This document shows, in pieces, positions 27,524-36,779 of a stretch of DNA of 64,000 nt. Numbering within the stretch: the stretch's first letter is position 1; each line of letters opens with the position of its first letter. A model generated the notes under the pieces. The model was not told the DNA's origin. It saw only the letters and a program-made list of their open reading frames with translations, and made no database searches. The position numbers and the translations under genes were made by a program. Source of the DNA: Clostridiales bacterium mt11 (GTDB taxonomy: Bacteria; Bacillota; Clostridia; Tissierellales; Tepidimicrobiaceae); NCBI GenBank assembly GCA_001282665.1, contig LN874948.1:250816-314815 (forward strand), written 5' to 3'.

Positions 27524-28238
27524 TCTTGATCACCCCTTCTTTACTATATTCAACCAATAAATTGTAAACAATGGCTGTTACTATACCTTCTACAATAGCT
27601 AATGGAATTTGAGTAACAGCAAATACGGATAAAAATTTTCCTAAAGAACCAACAAAACCATTCACAGGATCAGGAAATGCTAAAGCTAACTGATTTGCAG
27701 TAACTACATAGGTCATCAAGTCACCTAAAAAAGCTGCTAAAAATACGGTGAAAGTTGTATTTGCATCTTTTTTCTTTAATAATTTGAAAACTCCATAGGA
27801 TACCAACGGTCCTACTACTGCCATGGAAAAAGTATTAGCACCTAATGTAGTTAATCCACCATGAGCCAATAATAATGCTTGAAATAATAATACTATTAAT
27901 CCTACTATGGTCATAGCTGTAGGTCCAAACAATATAGCTCCTAAACCTACTCCCGTTGGATGGGAGCAACTACCTGTTACAGATGGTATCTTTAAAGCAG
28001 AAAGCACAAATACAAAACCACCTGCTAGTCCCAATAACACCTTTTGATTCGTATTTCCTTTAAAAATATCGTTTATCCTTTTTATACCTAAGAAAACAAA
28101 AGGTAAAACTGCACCAGCCCAAATGATTGCCCACTTTGCTGGTAGAAATCCTTCCATTATATGCATTGCATTGGCAATGCTTGGAGCCAATACAAGAAAG
28201 AATAACACCCATAATAAGGACAAAGCTTTGTTTTTCAT
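27507..28238 (-). CDS. cbiM: cobalt ECF transporter substrate-binding component
   Basis: A protein of about 243 residues, starting at the ATG after GAGAGGTGG rather than 5 codons upstream. It has a cleavable signal ending at ANA, then MHIMEGFLP, whose new N-terminal Met-His binds Co2+. The motif TGSCSHPTGVGLGAILFGP (near 85) is typical. First gene of the cobalamin operon, directly behind the riboswitch. Confidence 0.94.
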   Translation of the reverse strand: MKNKALSLLWVLFFLVLAPSIANAMHIMEGFLPAKWAIIWAGAVLPFVFLGIKRINDIFKGNTNQKVLLGLAGGFVFVLSALKIPSVTGSCSHPTGVGLGAILFGPTAMTIVGLIVLLFQALLLAHGGLTTLGANTFSMAVVGPLVSYGVFKLLKKKDANTTFTVFLAAFLGDLMTYVVTANQLALAFPDPVNGFVGSLGKFLSVFAVTQIPLAIVEGIVTAIVYNLLVEYSKEGVIKIETIK

Positions 28239-28381
28239 GAAACCACCTCTCACTATTATTTAAAGGTAAATATTACCTTTAGTGCTAATATAGATTTTAG
28301 ACCTTAAGTGAAAAAGATTCCCCCGTTGAAAAACAGTGAGCAAAAATATATTCACTATTACATTAAGATAGGTTGAGTAAT

Positions 28382-28413
28382 AAAAAAATCCCCAACCTTC
28401 ACAGTTAGGGATC
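28382..28413 (-). terminator. riboswitch expression-platform terminator upstream of cbiM
   Basis: On the minus strand ATCCCTAAC and GGTTGGGGAT pair and are followed by seven T. It lies between the aptamer and cbiM, so cobalamin binding should stop transcription here. Confidence 0.82.
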
Positions 28414-28442
28414 ATTATCTGCATTCAACAAATCGCAAAAAT

Positions 28443-28645
28443 AAGTCTCTCCTTCCCACCGAAGGTTACTTCAAATAAACTATTAGGCAGGTCTCCTGAC
28501 TTGTGTTCATCCTACTCTCAACGCCTTCCCAAGAAGAACTCAGTGGCATAAGTTGATTTCGTCTCACTTACAGTAGCGGGGGCTGTATCGGACTTTCACC
28601 GATTTCCCTATTAATCTAAAAAACCTAATGTCTCTAATATTCAAT
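28443..28645 (-). promoter_or_regulatory. cobalamin riboswitch 1 (controls the cbi operon)
   Basis: Minus-strand leader with the class hallmarks: the core with the B12 box GCCACTGAG at about 28540-28548, GGGAAGGCGTTGAGAGTAGG, CAGGAGACCTGCC and a GGTGGGAAGGA 3' part. It is nearly identical over about 200 bases to the copy at 32695-32895. Confidence 0.92.
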
Positions 28646-28656
28646 TTCCAATTAAT

Positions 28657-28685
28657 ATACTATCATAAGGCAAATTTCTATGCAA
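28657..28685 (-). promoter_or_regulatory. promoter of the cobalamin biosynthesis operon
   Basis: TTGCAT and TAGTAT separated by 17 bases on the minus strand, directly upstream of the aptamer. Confidence 0.65.
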
Positions 28686-28756
28686 TAGGTCTTATTATTC
28701 TTTCAGCTCGATTTTCTTAACTCAATCCCGAGTTTACAATCATTCCTCTATCAAAT

Positions 28757-29926
28757 CTAATCCGCTATATCATCTATCATCGATGATATGGAATGGTATC
28801 TTTTTAAGCTTAATTCCATATTTTCATCTCTCAATGATAGGACTTTTACCCCTTTCTGTGTTGCAAATCGAAGTAGTTCATAATTACCTCTATTAATTCC
28901 TTCCAAACTCACTCCTGAATCTATAACAGCATAACATCTTTCTATATAAGCTTTAGCCTTAGCTATCTTTTCAGGTTTCATATTTATAAAACCATCTTCC
29001 TCTATAGTTTGATATGCTAATGTTTTTGATACATTATAATCAATATCATTTTTAAATAATATACCGCTGTAAAATCCAATTCCCTTTTTATTTAAAGCTC
29101 TATATATCTTAGTAGCTTTTCCCCCTCCGCCAACAACAAAGACTTCAGGACATTCTACCATAGTGGGCAACTCTACATTTCCTATAGTGGTATTAAAAGA
29201 GCCTCCTTTTAAATCATAAACTTCTCTTATGGATTCATCGGTTATTATATCTTCTGGGGCACCATATCTATATATCTTCCCACTTTTTATCAGCAAAGCC
29301 TTATCTGCAATTTTAGGAACCAAATCGATTTCGTGTAAAGACATAATTATGGTCTTATTCTTTTCTATGGAGAGTTTTTTTAATATATTTAGTAACTCTA
29401 TCTTAAATTTTATGTCCAGAAATGATGTAGGCTCATCTAATACCATAATATCTGCTTCTTGACAGATTGCCCTTGCAATCATAATCCTCTGTTTTTCACC
29501 ATCGCTTAACGATTGAAACTCCTTATTCCTTAATTTTTCCCCATCTACTACCTCTATGGATTCGTTGATTATATCCCAGTCCTGCTCCTTTAGCCTGCCA
29601 GAGTAGCTAGTATGAGGATATCTACCTGTTGCTACTACTTCTTCTGCCAGCATCATTCCCGGGGCAATTCTTTCAGTCAATACTACTGACATCTCCTTGG
29701 CTCTATCCTTAATGGATAAATCATTTAAATCCCTTCCCAGTACAGTTATTGAACCCCCTATACGCTTTATATGATCTGTTATGGTCTTCAAAATAGTAGA
29801 CTTTCCACATCCATTAGGACCTAGTAAACATAAGATTTCTCCTCTATTTAAATCTACATTGACATGGTCCACCACTATTGATTTCTTGTACCCTACTTTT
29901 AATTCTTCTGTTGATAAAAAAGTCAT
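28757..29926 (-). CDS. corrinoid-type ABC ATPase with extra C-terminal domain
   Basis: A 389-residue protein. Residues 1-250 are a FecE/BtuD-type ABC ATPase (Walker A GPNGCGKST, signature SLSDGEKQRIMIAR, Walker B IMVLDEP). The remaining 140 residues form a separate domain opening with ECPEVFVVGGGGKATKIYR and containing YAVIDSGVSLEGINRGNYE. Its glycine-rich start looks like a nucleotide-binding fold; I do not know its role, perhaps sensing or handling the imported ligand. Last gene of the second riboswitch operon; overlaps the permease by four bases. Confidence 0.85.
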   Translation of the reverse strand: MTFLSTEELKVGYKKSIVVDHVNVDLNRGEILCLLGPNGCGKSTILKTITDHIKRIGGSITVLGRDLNDLSIKDRAKEMSVVLTERIAPGMMLAEEVVATGRYPHTSYSGRLKEQDWDIINESIEVVDGEKLRNKEFQSLSDGEKQRIMIARAICQEADIMVLDEPTSFLDIKFKIELLNILKKLSIEKNKTIIMSLHEIDLVPKIADKALLIKSGKIYRYGAPEDIITDESIREVYDLKGGSFNTTIGNVELPTMVECPEVFVVGGGGKATKIYRALNKKGIGFYSGILFKNDIDYNVSKTLAYQTIEEDGFINMKPEKIAKAKAYIERCYAVIDSGVSLEGINRGNYELLRFATQKGVKVLSLRDENMELSLKRYHSISSMIDDIAD

Positions 29927-30939
29927 CTTCTACGCCTCCTGTTTACCATCAGCCAAATAACTATAGGTGCTCCAATAAATGATGTTACAGTGCTAATATT
30001 CAATTCAATAGGAGAAAATAATGTTCTTGCTAAGTAATCTGACAGCAGACAAAAACTAGAACCTAATAAGAATATGCCAGGTATTAAAACCTTCGGCTTA
30101 GAAGTTTTCATAACCAATCTAGCCAAATGAGGCACAGCAATTCCCACAAAAGATATAGGCCCAGCAAAAGCAGTAACACATGCTGAAAGAATACTAGATA
30201 AAGTTATTAAAATTATCCTAAATGCTTTAATGTTGATTCCCATACTTTTAGCATAATTTTCACCTAACAAATAGCCTTCCAACGGCTTAGATAGTGCAAA
30301 TACTAATATAGTTGTAGGTATTATAATCCAAGTAGATAGCCTTACCATGTCCCAAGTGACACCAGAAAAACTCCCCATAGACCACAATGTTAAACTTGCT
30401 ATTTTCTCACGTTCAGCAAAGGTAATCATTAGATTTGTACCTGCAGATGCAATATATCCAAGCATGATTCCAACTACTATCAAGGCAGAGATATCATCTA
30501 CATTCTTTGCAAATAATAATACAAACAACATAGCTAATAAACTTCCCATTAAAGAGGCCATAAATATATTTAATGGCCCCATTTTGAATATATTTAAATT
30601 TATATTCGTCAATATGAAGATGCCGACAAAAAGCCTAGCCCCTGAAGAAATCCCAAGGACATAGGGACCAGCTATAGGATTTTTAAAGAAAGTTTGTAGT
30701 AAAAAACCCGAAATAGCTAATGCTCCTCCAAATAGTATGGCACTTATTATCCTTGGAATTCTAATTTTATATAATATATTGTACTCTAATGTGGATAATC
30801 TCTTATTTTTTAAGATAACATCTAACAAATCTTTTAAGGTAAAATCTACGGAACCAGATACTATATTTATTATGACTCCTAATATCAAAAGTGCTATCAA
30901 CGAAATAAATGCAATGTAAATTCTAAGTTTTTTGTTCAT
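29923..30939 (-). CDS. FecCD-family ABC permease (corrinoid/metal chelate)
   Basis: A permease of about 338 residues with some ten membrane spans. Family motifs RIPRIISAILFGGALAISG, NPIAGPYVLGISSGA and GPISFVGIAVPHLARL are present. The start chosen is the ATG after GGTGGT; the longer reading frame to 30978 has no ribosome site. Partner of the ATPase downstream and the binding protein upstream. Confidence 0.87.
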   Translation of the reverse strand: MNKKLRIYIAFISLIALLILGVIINIVSGSVDFTLKDLLDVILKNKRLSTLEYNILYKIRIPRIISAILFGGALAISGFLLQTFFKNPIAGPYVLGISSGARLFVGIFILTNINLNIFKMGPLNIFMASLMGSLLAMLFVLLFAKNVDDISALIVVGIMLGYIASAGTNLMITFAEREKIASLTLWSMGSFSGVTWDMVRLSTWIIIPTTILVFALSKPLEGYLLGENYAKSMGINIKAFRIILITLSSILSACVTAFAGPISFVGIAVPHLARLVMKTSKPKVLIPGIFLLGSSFCLLSDYLARTLFSPIELNISTVTSFIGAPIVIWLMVNRRRRR

Positions 30940-30987
30940 AATACCACCAGACTTCAGAATTTTAAATTCAAACTCCATATTCTAATC

Positions 30988-32190
30988 TTAGTCCATCAAG
31001 AAGAAATACTCTGTTTCAGTAATTTCTCCAGAAGGGGTTGTAAATATAGTATATAAATCAACGATCATATCCGCTACATGATCAGAATACTGATAGTAAT
31101 TAGGTTTATATCCCCATACTCTTCCTTCCTTTACCGCTTTAACGTCTGCTAAATACTCTGCATTAGATACTAGGTCTTCTATGCTTTGAATACTAGGTCC
31201 AAGAATATTATTGTAAAATAATATATCCGTATCTTCTATTCCCTTATAAAGTTCTTCAGCATTCATTTTGGTATTTCCATCTTCCTCTGGGTTCAAATCA
31301 CTAAAAATATATTCTCCCCCTGATAGTTCAAACATCTTTACTTCATAATCTCCTTTGTTTCTTACATAATAAATATCGCTAGATAAAAAAGTAGATGCAA
31401 ACTTTTCTCTTTTTCCTTCCATACTTGCAACCTTTTCTTCTATCTCTTCAATCTTCTTTAACTGTGCATCATAGAATTCTTCAGCTTCTTTTTCTTTATC
31501 AAGTAAAGCTCCTATTAGTTTTATCCATTCCAACCTACCTCTAGGGTCGGTTTCCCTTTGACTCCCATGGGATAGCCATTTAACACCCATTTCGTCAAAT
31601 TTAGCAGTAACATCATCTTCACCATGAGCTGTTCCAGTTGTAATCAATATTAAATCTGGTTTTATAGATTCTATAAGCTCATAGTCTGGAGCACTATTTT
31701 TGCCTACATATGTAATTTTCCCCTCATTCATCCCTTGTTTTATCTCTGGAATATGCCATTTTTCCTCTTCAGTAGTAACCAATGTTATCTTATCCATAAG
31801 ATTTAAAGGTCTTAATTCTGCAGCAGCAGTTGTAGTAAAAGCACCTATTGATTCTATAGGCATTTGTAAAATATTTATATCGGATTTTAATTCAGGTACT
31901 TCTTTTCCTTCTGGTACTAATAAAGTTCTTCTTCCATTCCAATCACTTACAATCTTATATCCGCCTTTATAATAATCAACAGAAAAAGATTTAGCATATT
32001 TTAATTCCATTTCACCCTCATGTACAAGTCCAGTATCCTCATCAATATCTTCTTTTACAACTTCTTCAATTTCTTCTGGTTTAGCTAAAGCGTCTTCATC
32101 CTTTTCTTTTCCTTTACAACCTGTTAAGGTTAATGACAATACCAATACTACTAGCATTAGTTTAGTTAAAATACCAATTTTTTTGTTCAT
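30988..32190 (-). CDS. ABC substrate-binding lipoprotein (corrinoid/metal chelate type)
   Basis: A 400-residue lipoprotein (lipobox LTGC, Cys 25) with an acidic linker, then a class III binding fold with a long bridging helix (about residues 235-270). PLNLMDKITLVTTEE and SIKPDLILITTGTAHGED mark the two lobes. Larger than the BtuF-like protein at 23938, so the ligands may differ. Under control of riboswitch 2, which argues for a corrinoid or a lower-ligand precursor. Confidence 0.82.
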   Translation of the reverse strand: MNKKIGILTKLMLVVLVLSLTLTGCKGKEKDEDALAKPEEIEEVVKEDIDEDTGLVHEGEMELKYAKSFSVDYYKGGYKIVSDWNGRRTLLVPEGKEVPELKSDINILQMPIESIGAFTTTAAAELRPLNLMDKITLVTTEEEKWHIPEIKQGMNEGKITYVGKNSAPDYELIESIKPDLILITTGTAHGEDDVTAKFDEMGVKWLSHGSQRETDPRGRLEWIKLIGALLDKEKEAEEFYDAQLKKIEEIEEKVASMEGKREKFASTFLSSDIYYVRNKGDYEVKMFELSGGEYIFSDLNPEEDGNTKMNAEELYKGIEDTDILFYNNILGPSIQSIEDLVSNAEYLADVKAVKEGRVWGYKPNYYQYSDHVADMIVDLYTIFTTPSGEITETEYFFLMD

Positions 32191-32244
32191 CTCTGTTCTC
32201 TCCTTTTATCTGTAATTTTTAATAAAAATCCTTTAATATCCTTT

Positions 32245-32625
32245 TTAATCCAACTCCCTATAACTCATAATCACACCATAGATATAAAAAGCAATAGAAT
32301 AAATAAATAAGACTATGATAGAATTCTTATTAAAATATCCTTTCAAGGCTATATCCCTTAGTGCATTAGTACTATGGGTGAGAGGTAATATGTTTATGAA
32401 GTTATCATTATTATGTCTATTCATCTTTTGTCCCTCTATGTAAATTTCTCCTTCCGTAGGCTTTAAAAGTCCAATCAGCACTTTAATCAATGTGGTTTTA
32501 CCTGCTCCATTCGGTCCTAAAAGCCCTATAAAACTACCTTTAGTTATGTTTAAGTTAACATCGTCTACTGCTACAAAATCGTCAAACTTTTTGGTTATAT
32601 TTATTATCTCTATCAAGGCTCCCAT
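32245..32625 (-). pseudogene. fusion remnant of an ABC-2 ATPase and an ABC-2 permease
   Basis: 126 residues. The first 67 are the start of an ABC-2-type ATPase up to just beyond Walker A (GPNGAGKTT). From about residue 76 (NILPLTHSTNALRDIALKG, then a membrane span and YRELD) it is the C-terminal end of an ABC-2 permease. The signature motif, Walker B and most of the permease are gone. An in-frame deletion running from inside the ATPase gene into the next gene would create exactly this. It is the first ORF after riboswitch 2 and probably has no transport activity. Confidence 0.8.
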
Positions 32626-32641
32626 CTCCTAGCCATTAAAA

Positions 32642-32673
32642 TAAAAAAACCCTAACCTTAAAAAGTTAGGGTG
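32642..32673 (-). terminator. riboswitch 2 expression-platform terminator
   Basis: On the minus strand ACCCTAACTTTTT and AGGTTAGGGT pair and are followed by a T7 run, placed between aptamer 2 and the fusion remnant. Confidence 0.82.
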
Positions 32674-32694
32674 AAGTTTCAAAAACAAAAAACA

Positions 32695-32895
32695 AGTCTA
32701 TCCTCCCCACCGAAGGTTACTTCAAATAAACTATTAGGCAGGTCTCCTGACTTGTGGTTTATCCTACTCTCAACGCCTTCCCAAGAATATCTCAGTGGCA
32801 TAAGTTGATTTCGTCTCACTTACAGTAGCGGGGGCTGTATCGGACTTTCACCGATTTCCCTATTAATCTAAAAAACCTAATGTTTCTAATATTCA
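32695..32895 (-). promoter_or_regulatory. cobalamin riboswitch 2 (controls the uptake operon)
   Basis: Same conserved blocks as riboswitch 1, including the B12 box and the GTCTCCTGACTTGTGG region on the plus strand. Only scattered differences from copy 1 are visible, mostly next to CTTGTG and GAAC/ATAT. Controls the binding protein, permease and ATPase at 28757-32190. Confidence 0.92.
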
Positions 32896-32908
32896 ATTTC
32901 CAATTAAT

Positions 32909-32937
32909 ATACTATCACAAACTAATGGCCTAATCAA
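32909..32937 (-). promoter_or_regulatory. promoter of the riboswitch 2 operon
   Basis: TTGATT and TAGTAT separated by 17 bases on the minus strand. The -10 side is shared with the copy 1 promoter, the -35 side is not. Confidence 0.65.
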
Positions 32938-32948
32938 TAAATCTTTAT

Positions 32949-33923
32949 TTATATATTTTCTTTCTTTCTCAATAAGAATAAAAAGAATGGTGCTCCAAAA
33001 GCAGACATTATTATGCCTACTGGTATTTCCATAGGTGCAAAAAGTACTCTTGCTAAAGTGTCACAAATCATAACCATACTAGCTCCAAAGAATATAGCTC
33101 CGGGAAATAAATACCTATAATCTGAACCTATAAACAATCTAGTTATATGGGGTACGATCAGACCTACAAAACCTAACAATCCCACTACAGATACAGCACT
33201 CCCTGCTAATAGAGATGATAATATGATAAATATAAATCTTGTTCTTTCTACATTTAAACCAAGTCCTGTAGCTACTTCATCTCCAAGCATTAGAACATTT
33301 AATTTTGTAGGGAGTAATAGTACTAGAAATACCCCTATTGCAGCATATGGAAAAAGCATTTTAACCTGTGTCCATGTAGTAGCAGAAAGGCCTCCTACCA
33401 TAAATCCTATTACCCCTGCTACTCTATCTGGATAGAAGGTCATCAAAGCATTGATCCCTGCATTTAATAGAGCTGATACTGCAACACCAGCAAGTATCAA
33501 CCTAGAAGGCAATACCCCCTCTTTCCAAGCTAAGAAATAGATAAATAACGTAGCCAATAATGAGCCTAAAAAAGCACCACCAGGAACTAAATAGTAATAC
33601 TCAGGAAAAATAATGAGGATAATAAGGGCTGCAAGACCTCCGCCAGATGAAACTCCTATTATACTTGGACCTGCTAATGAATTCCTCATTACACCTTGAA
33701 GTATTGCTCCAGATAGGGAAAGACATATGCCAACTAATGCTGCTACTATAGTTCTTGGTAGTCTAACATTCCAAATAACTTGACGATTAACCGTATTGTC
33801 TTTAATGAGTATGGCTTTTACTATCTCCTTTGGAGTTATTTTCACGGCTCCATTACCAAGACTTATAAAAAAACTTAAAACAAATAAAAGTACAAATAAT
33901 AACAGTATGTATCTTTTTTTCAT
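32949..33923 (-). CDS. FecCD-family ABC permease (corrinoid/metal chelate), solitary
   Basis: A 324-residue permease with about nine to ten membrane spans and the family motifs VRLPRTIVAALVGICLSLSG, NSLAGPSIIGVSSGGGLA and GLLGFVGLIVPHITRL. GAGGT precedes the ATG. It ends just before the riboswitch 2 promoter and has no ATPase or binding-protein gene attached. It may complete the binding protein/ATPase pair at 23094-24957. Confidence 0.85.
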   Translation of the reverse strand: MKKRYILLLFVLLFVLSFFISLGNGAVKITPKEIVKAILIKDNTVNRQVIWNVRLPRTIVAALVGICLSLSGAILQGVMRNSLAGPSIIGVSSGGGLAALIILIIFPEYYYLVPGGAFLGSLLATLFIYFLAWKEGVLPSRLILAGVAVSALLNAGINALMTFYPDRVAGVIGFMVGGLSATTWTQVKMLFPYAAIGVFLVLLLPTKLNVLMLGDEVATGLGLNVERTRFIFIILSSLLAGSAVSVVGLLGFVGLIVPHITRLFIGSDYRYLFPGAIFFGASMVMICDTLARVLFAPMEIPVGIIMSAFGAPFFLFLLRKKENI

Positions 33924-34133
33924 AGTTTTACCTCATTTCATCACTAAAATATAACTATCTAATATTTTTAATCCATAATTTTCACTAACATGGTATCACA
34001 AAATTAAATCTCATTCAATAAATTCCATTTTTGAATCTAAATATAAAGTTCATATTTTTTATTTAGTATGTAAGTAAATTCCCTTTATTATGATATAATA
34101 AGTTTACTATTATTTTTTGGAAAGGGCAGATTT

Positions 34134-35141
34134 ATGATTATTGATTTTTCTTACGATAAAAAAAATATTGATTTTGTTTCTGGATACATATTCAAAGGGA
34201 AAAATTATAGATGCAGCTATGTTAGGTATAAGTCCTTGTATAGGAACTGTGCACCTGGAACTGAAAATGTTGAATTATACTTTTTTCAACCTAAAGAGGA
34301 CGTTCGTGCTTCCACTTTAATCCTTCATGGATTAGGCAGTAGAAATATAAAGTTTCTTCTATGGTTAGGTCCTCATCTAGCTAATGCTGGTGTAAGCACC
34401 TCTATATTAATACTTCCTGGTAATTACACTAGAGTTGAAAACAACTCCATGAGTGGTCGTAGTTACCTTTATCCAGATATAGACGTACTATATCGTTTTT
34501 GGGAACATGGAGTTATAGATACATTAAGTACCATTGATTTATTGGATCAATCGAACCTTTGGAAAGAAAACAACATCTTAGTTGGATATTGTTTAGGCGG
34601 TATGATTTCCACAATGGTTGGTTCCATAGATAATAGAATTAACCATTTTCTATTTATGACAACTGGTGGTCATATGCCCCATATTTTGCACCAATCTCCT
34701 GCTGCCGTATTTGTTAGAAGAATGTTTGAAAAGGGCTTTAGACCCAATTTTTATCTAGATAATAAGGATATGCTCTATGATATATACGATGAACAATTTC
34801 CAAAGGTGAGAAAGATGTCTTTTGACCATATAGTGTCAAGTGAAGAAATCCATCCTCTGCTTAAAGTAGATCCTATTTCCTATGCTCATCTATTGGATAT
34901 GAATAAGGTTACATTTATTGATGCATATTTTGATTCTACACTACCTGTAAAGTCACGAAAAGCACTATATGACGAGATGTATGGTGCTAACAGAAAGATA
35001 TTACCTATTAGCCATGTAAATTGGCTGCCTTTTGGATATTTTTTGGCTAAGTATATTCTTCATAAACTTAACATAAATGCTAAAGAAGCGAAAAAAGCTT
35101 TGTTGATTAGAGAAAGAATAGAGAATCCATTAGAAAAATAA
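34134..35141 (+). CDS. alpha/beta-hydrolase
   Basis: A 335-residue cytoplasmic alpha/beta-hydrolase. The strand-turn-helix LILHGLGSRN (near 63) provides the oxyanion site. The nucleophile elbow reads GYCLGGM (near 155), so the nucleophile would be Cys rather than Ser, as in dienelactone hydrolases. The likely acid and histidine lie in the C-terminal third (DAYFDS near 264, ISHVNW near 287). Substrate unknown. Followed 18 bases later by a second hydrolase gene. Confidence 0.75.
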   Translation: MIIDFSYDKKNIDFVSGYIFKGKNYRCSYVRYKSLYRNCAPGTENVELYFFQPKEDVRASTLILHGLGSRNIKFLLWLGPHLANAGVSTSILILPGNYTRVENNSMSGRSYLYPDIDVLYRFWEHGVIDTLSTIDLLDQSNLWKENNILVGYCLGGMISTMVGSIDNRINHFLFMTTGGHMPHILHQSPAAVFVRRMFEKGFRPNFYLDNKDMLYDIYDEQFPKVRKMSFDHIVSSEEIHPLLKVDPISYAHLLDMNKVTFIDAYFDSTLPVKSRKALYDEMYGANRKILPISHVNWLPFGYFLAKYILHKLNINAKEAKKALLIRERIENPLEK

Positions 35142-35159
35142 GATTATGGTGGTTATATT

Positions 35160-36143
35160 ATGGATAAATTAAAAGAAAAATTTAAAATGTCTTACTTTGT
35201 AGCAAATAAAATATATTTATTTATTATATTTCTTTTTCTAGCTGCCCAAGATTTAACTTTAGGATTCTATTACTTTCTTATATCTATTTTTATTTATGCT
35301 TGGAGGGCACTGAAAGCTAGTGTTCCTATAGGAGTAGATAAGGAATTTAAATCTAATACTTTTGTCTACAAAAGGACTAAAAACAAGGACCTTAAATTAG
35401 ATATTTGGTATCCCTCAAAAAATAACGGTCCCTATCCTTTAGTCTTCTTTTGTCATGGCGGAGGATGGATATCAGGTTTTAGAAACCAACCTAACAATGT
35501 TTCTTGGTGTAAATACTTAGCCTCAAAAGGTTTTGCTGTTGTAAGCATCGATTATAGATATGGCTATAGAAACACTATTGAGGATATTCTTTCCGACTAT
35601 ACAGATGCTTTAAACTACATCAGAGAAAACAGTAAAAGGTTATCTATAGATAAGAAAAAGATCGTATTGATGGGACTATCTGCTGGAGGACATCTTTCAT
35701 TGTTATATTCTACTTATCATACTCATAATAAGGATAAAAAAGAAATGGAAGGTATAAAAGCTGTAGTTGCCTACTATTCCCCTACGGATTTAAATGATAT
35801 ATTTGTCTCAGAGAACAAATCCATATTTGCTAAATTTGCAACTAAACAGACTTTAAAGGGAAGTCCCATAGAAAAAGAGGAAATATACGATTATTATTCA
35901 CCTATCCACTGGGTTAGCGAGGATATGGTTCCTTGTCTAATAGCTCATGGCAAGTTAGACACCACTGTGCCTTTTAAATCATCAGTAAAATTTGCCAAAA
36001 AATTAAAGGAACTTAAAATAGAATATACATTTTTAGTTCATAAAAAAGGCGTACATTCCTTTGATACCAAGCTGGAAGATATAACTACCATAAATATATT
36101 AGAAAGAACTGCTAGATATATTAAGAAAATCATAGAAACATAA
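35160..36143 (+). CDS. alpha/beta-hydrolase fold-3 esterase
   Basis: A 327-residue hormone-sensitive-lipase-type esterase with an N-terminal membrane region (about residues 15-48). HGGGW (near 97) is the oxyanion motif, GLSAGGH (near 168) the nucleophile elbow, with Asp in HGKLDTTVP (near 265) and His in KKGVHSF (near 297) completing the triad. Probably hydrolyses short esters at the membrane. Confidence 0.83.
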   Translation: MDKLKEKFKMSYFVANKIYLFIIFLFLAAQDLTLGFYYFLISIFIYAWRALKASVPIGVDKEFKSNTFVYKRTKNKDLKLDIWYPSKNNGPYPLVFFCHGGGWISGFRNQPNNVSWCKYLASKGFAVVSIDYRYGYRNTIEDILSDYTDALNYIRENSKRLSIDKKKIVLMGLSAGGHLSLLYSTYHTHNKDKKEMEGIKAVVAYYSPTDLNDIFVSENKSIFAKFATKQTLKGSPIEKEEIYDYYSPIHWVSEDMVPCLIAHGKLDTTVPFKSSVKFAKKLKELKIEYTFLVHKKGVHSFDTKLEDITTINILERTARYIKKIIET

Positions 36144-36155
36144 AGAGGTGATTGA

Positions 36156-36767
36156 ATGATAATTACAAAAATAGAACCTCAAAAAAATAATGAGAGGGTT
36201 AATATATATTTAGATGGGGAGTTTGCCTTTGGACTTATGAAAGAAATTCAGTATAAATATGATTTAACTGAAGATATGAATATAGATAAGGAATATATCG
36301 ATAAAGTTCTAATGGAAGAAGAACAATCTAAATCCAACAACTGTGCCTTAAAATTTCTTACCCATAGGCAGAGGTCAGAAAAAGAAATTATAGATAAGCT
36401 CACTAAAAAAGGCTTTGAAAATAAATTCATTGAAAATACTTTAGCCTATTTGAAAAACTATGGATTAATAGATGATATGGAATTTGCTAGATCTTTCGCT
36501 AAAGATAAGATGAATCTAAATAAGCAAGGTCCTAAAAGGATTAAATATGAATTATATAGAAAAGGCATTTCCCAAGAAATAATTGATGAGGTTTTAAGTG
36601 AGGATGATAGTGAATACAGTAGAGCTTTAGAACTAGCAAAGAAAAAGCTGCCCTCTTACAAAAACGATGACAAAAATGCCATCTACAGAAAATTAGGAGG
36701 TTTTCTTCAAAGAAGAGGATACTCCTATGATTGTATTTCTAAAGTGTTAAAAGAATTAGTTAAATAA
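36156..36767 (+). CDS. recX: regulatory protein RecX
   Basis: A 203-residue RecX that limits RecA filament growth. The three-helix repeats are visible: FLTHRQRSEKEIIDKLTKKGF, YGLIDDMEFARSFAKDKM and GPKRIKYELYRKGIS. A GAGGTGATT site precedes the ATG. It sits downstream of the hydrolases, not next to recA. Confidence 0.92.
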   Translation: MIITKIEPQKNNERVNIYLDGEFAFGLMKEIQYKYDLTEDMNIDKEYIDKVLMEEEQSKSNNCALKFLTHRQRSEKEIIDKLTKKGFENKFIENTLAYLKNYGLIDDMEFARSFAKDKMNLNKQGPKRIKYELYRKGISQEIIDEVLSEDDSEYSRALELAKKKLPSYKNDDKNAIYRKLGGFLQRRGYSYDCISKVLKELVK

Positions 36768-36779
36768 GCGGTGATATAA

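Noticed and set aside
28443..32895. The two 200-bp repeats as a transposon or CRISPR-like repeat
   Set aside because: The repeated unit is exactly a promoter plus cobalamin aptamer, with no transposase or spacer pattern.
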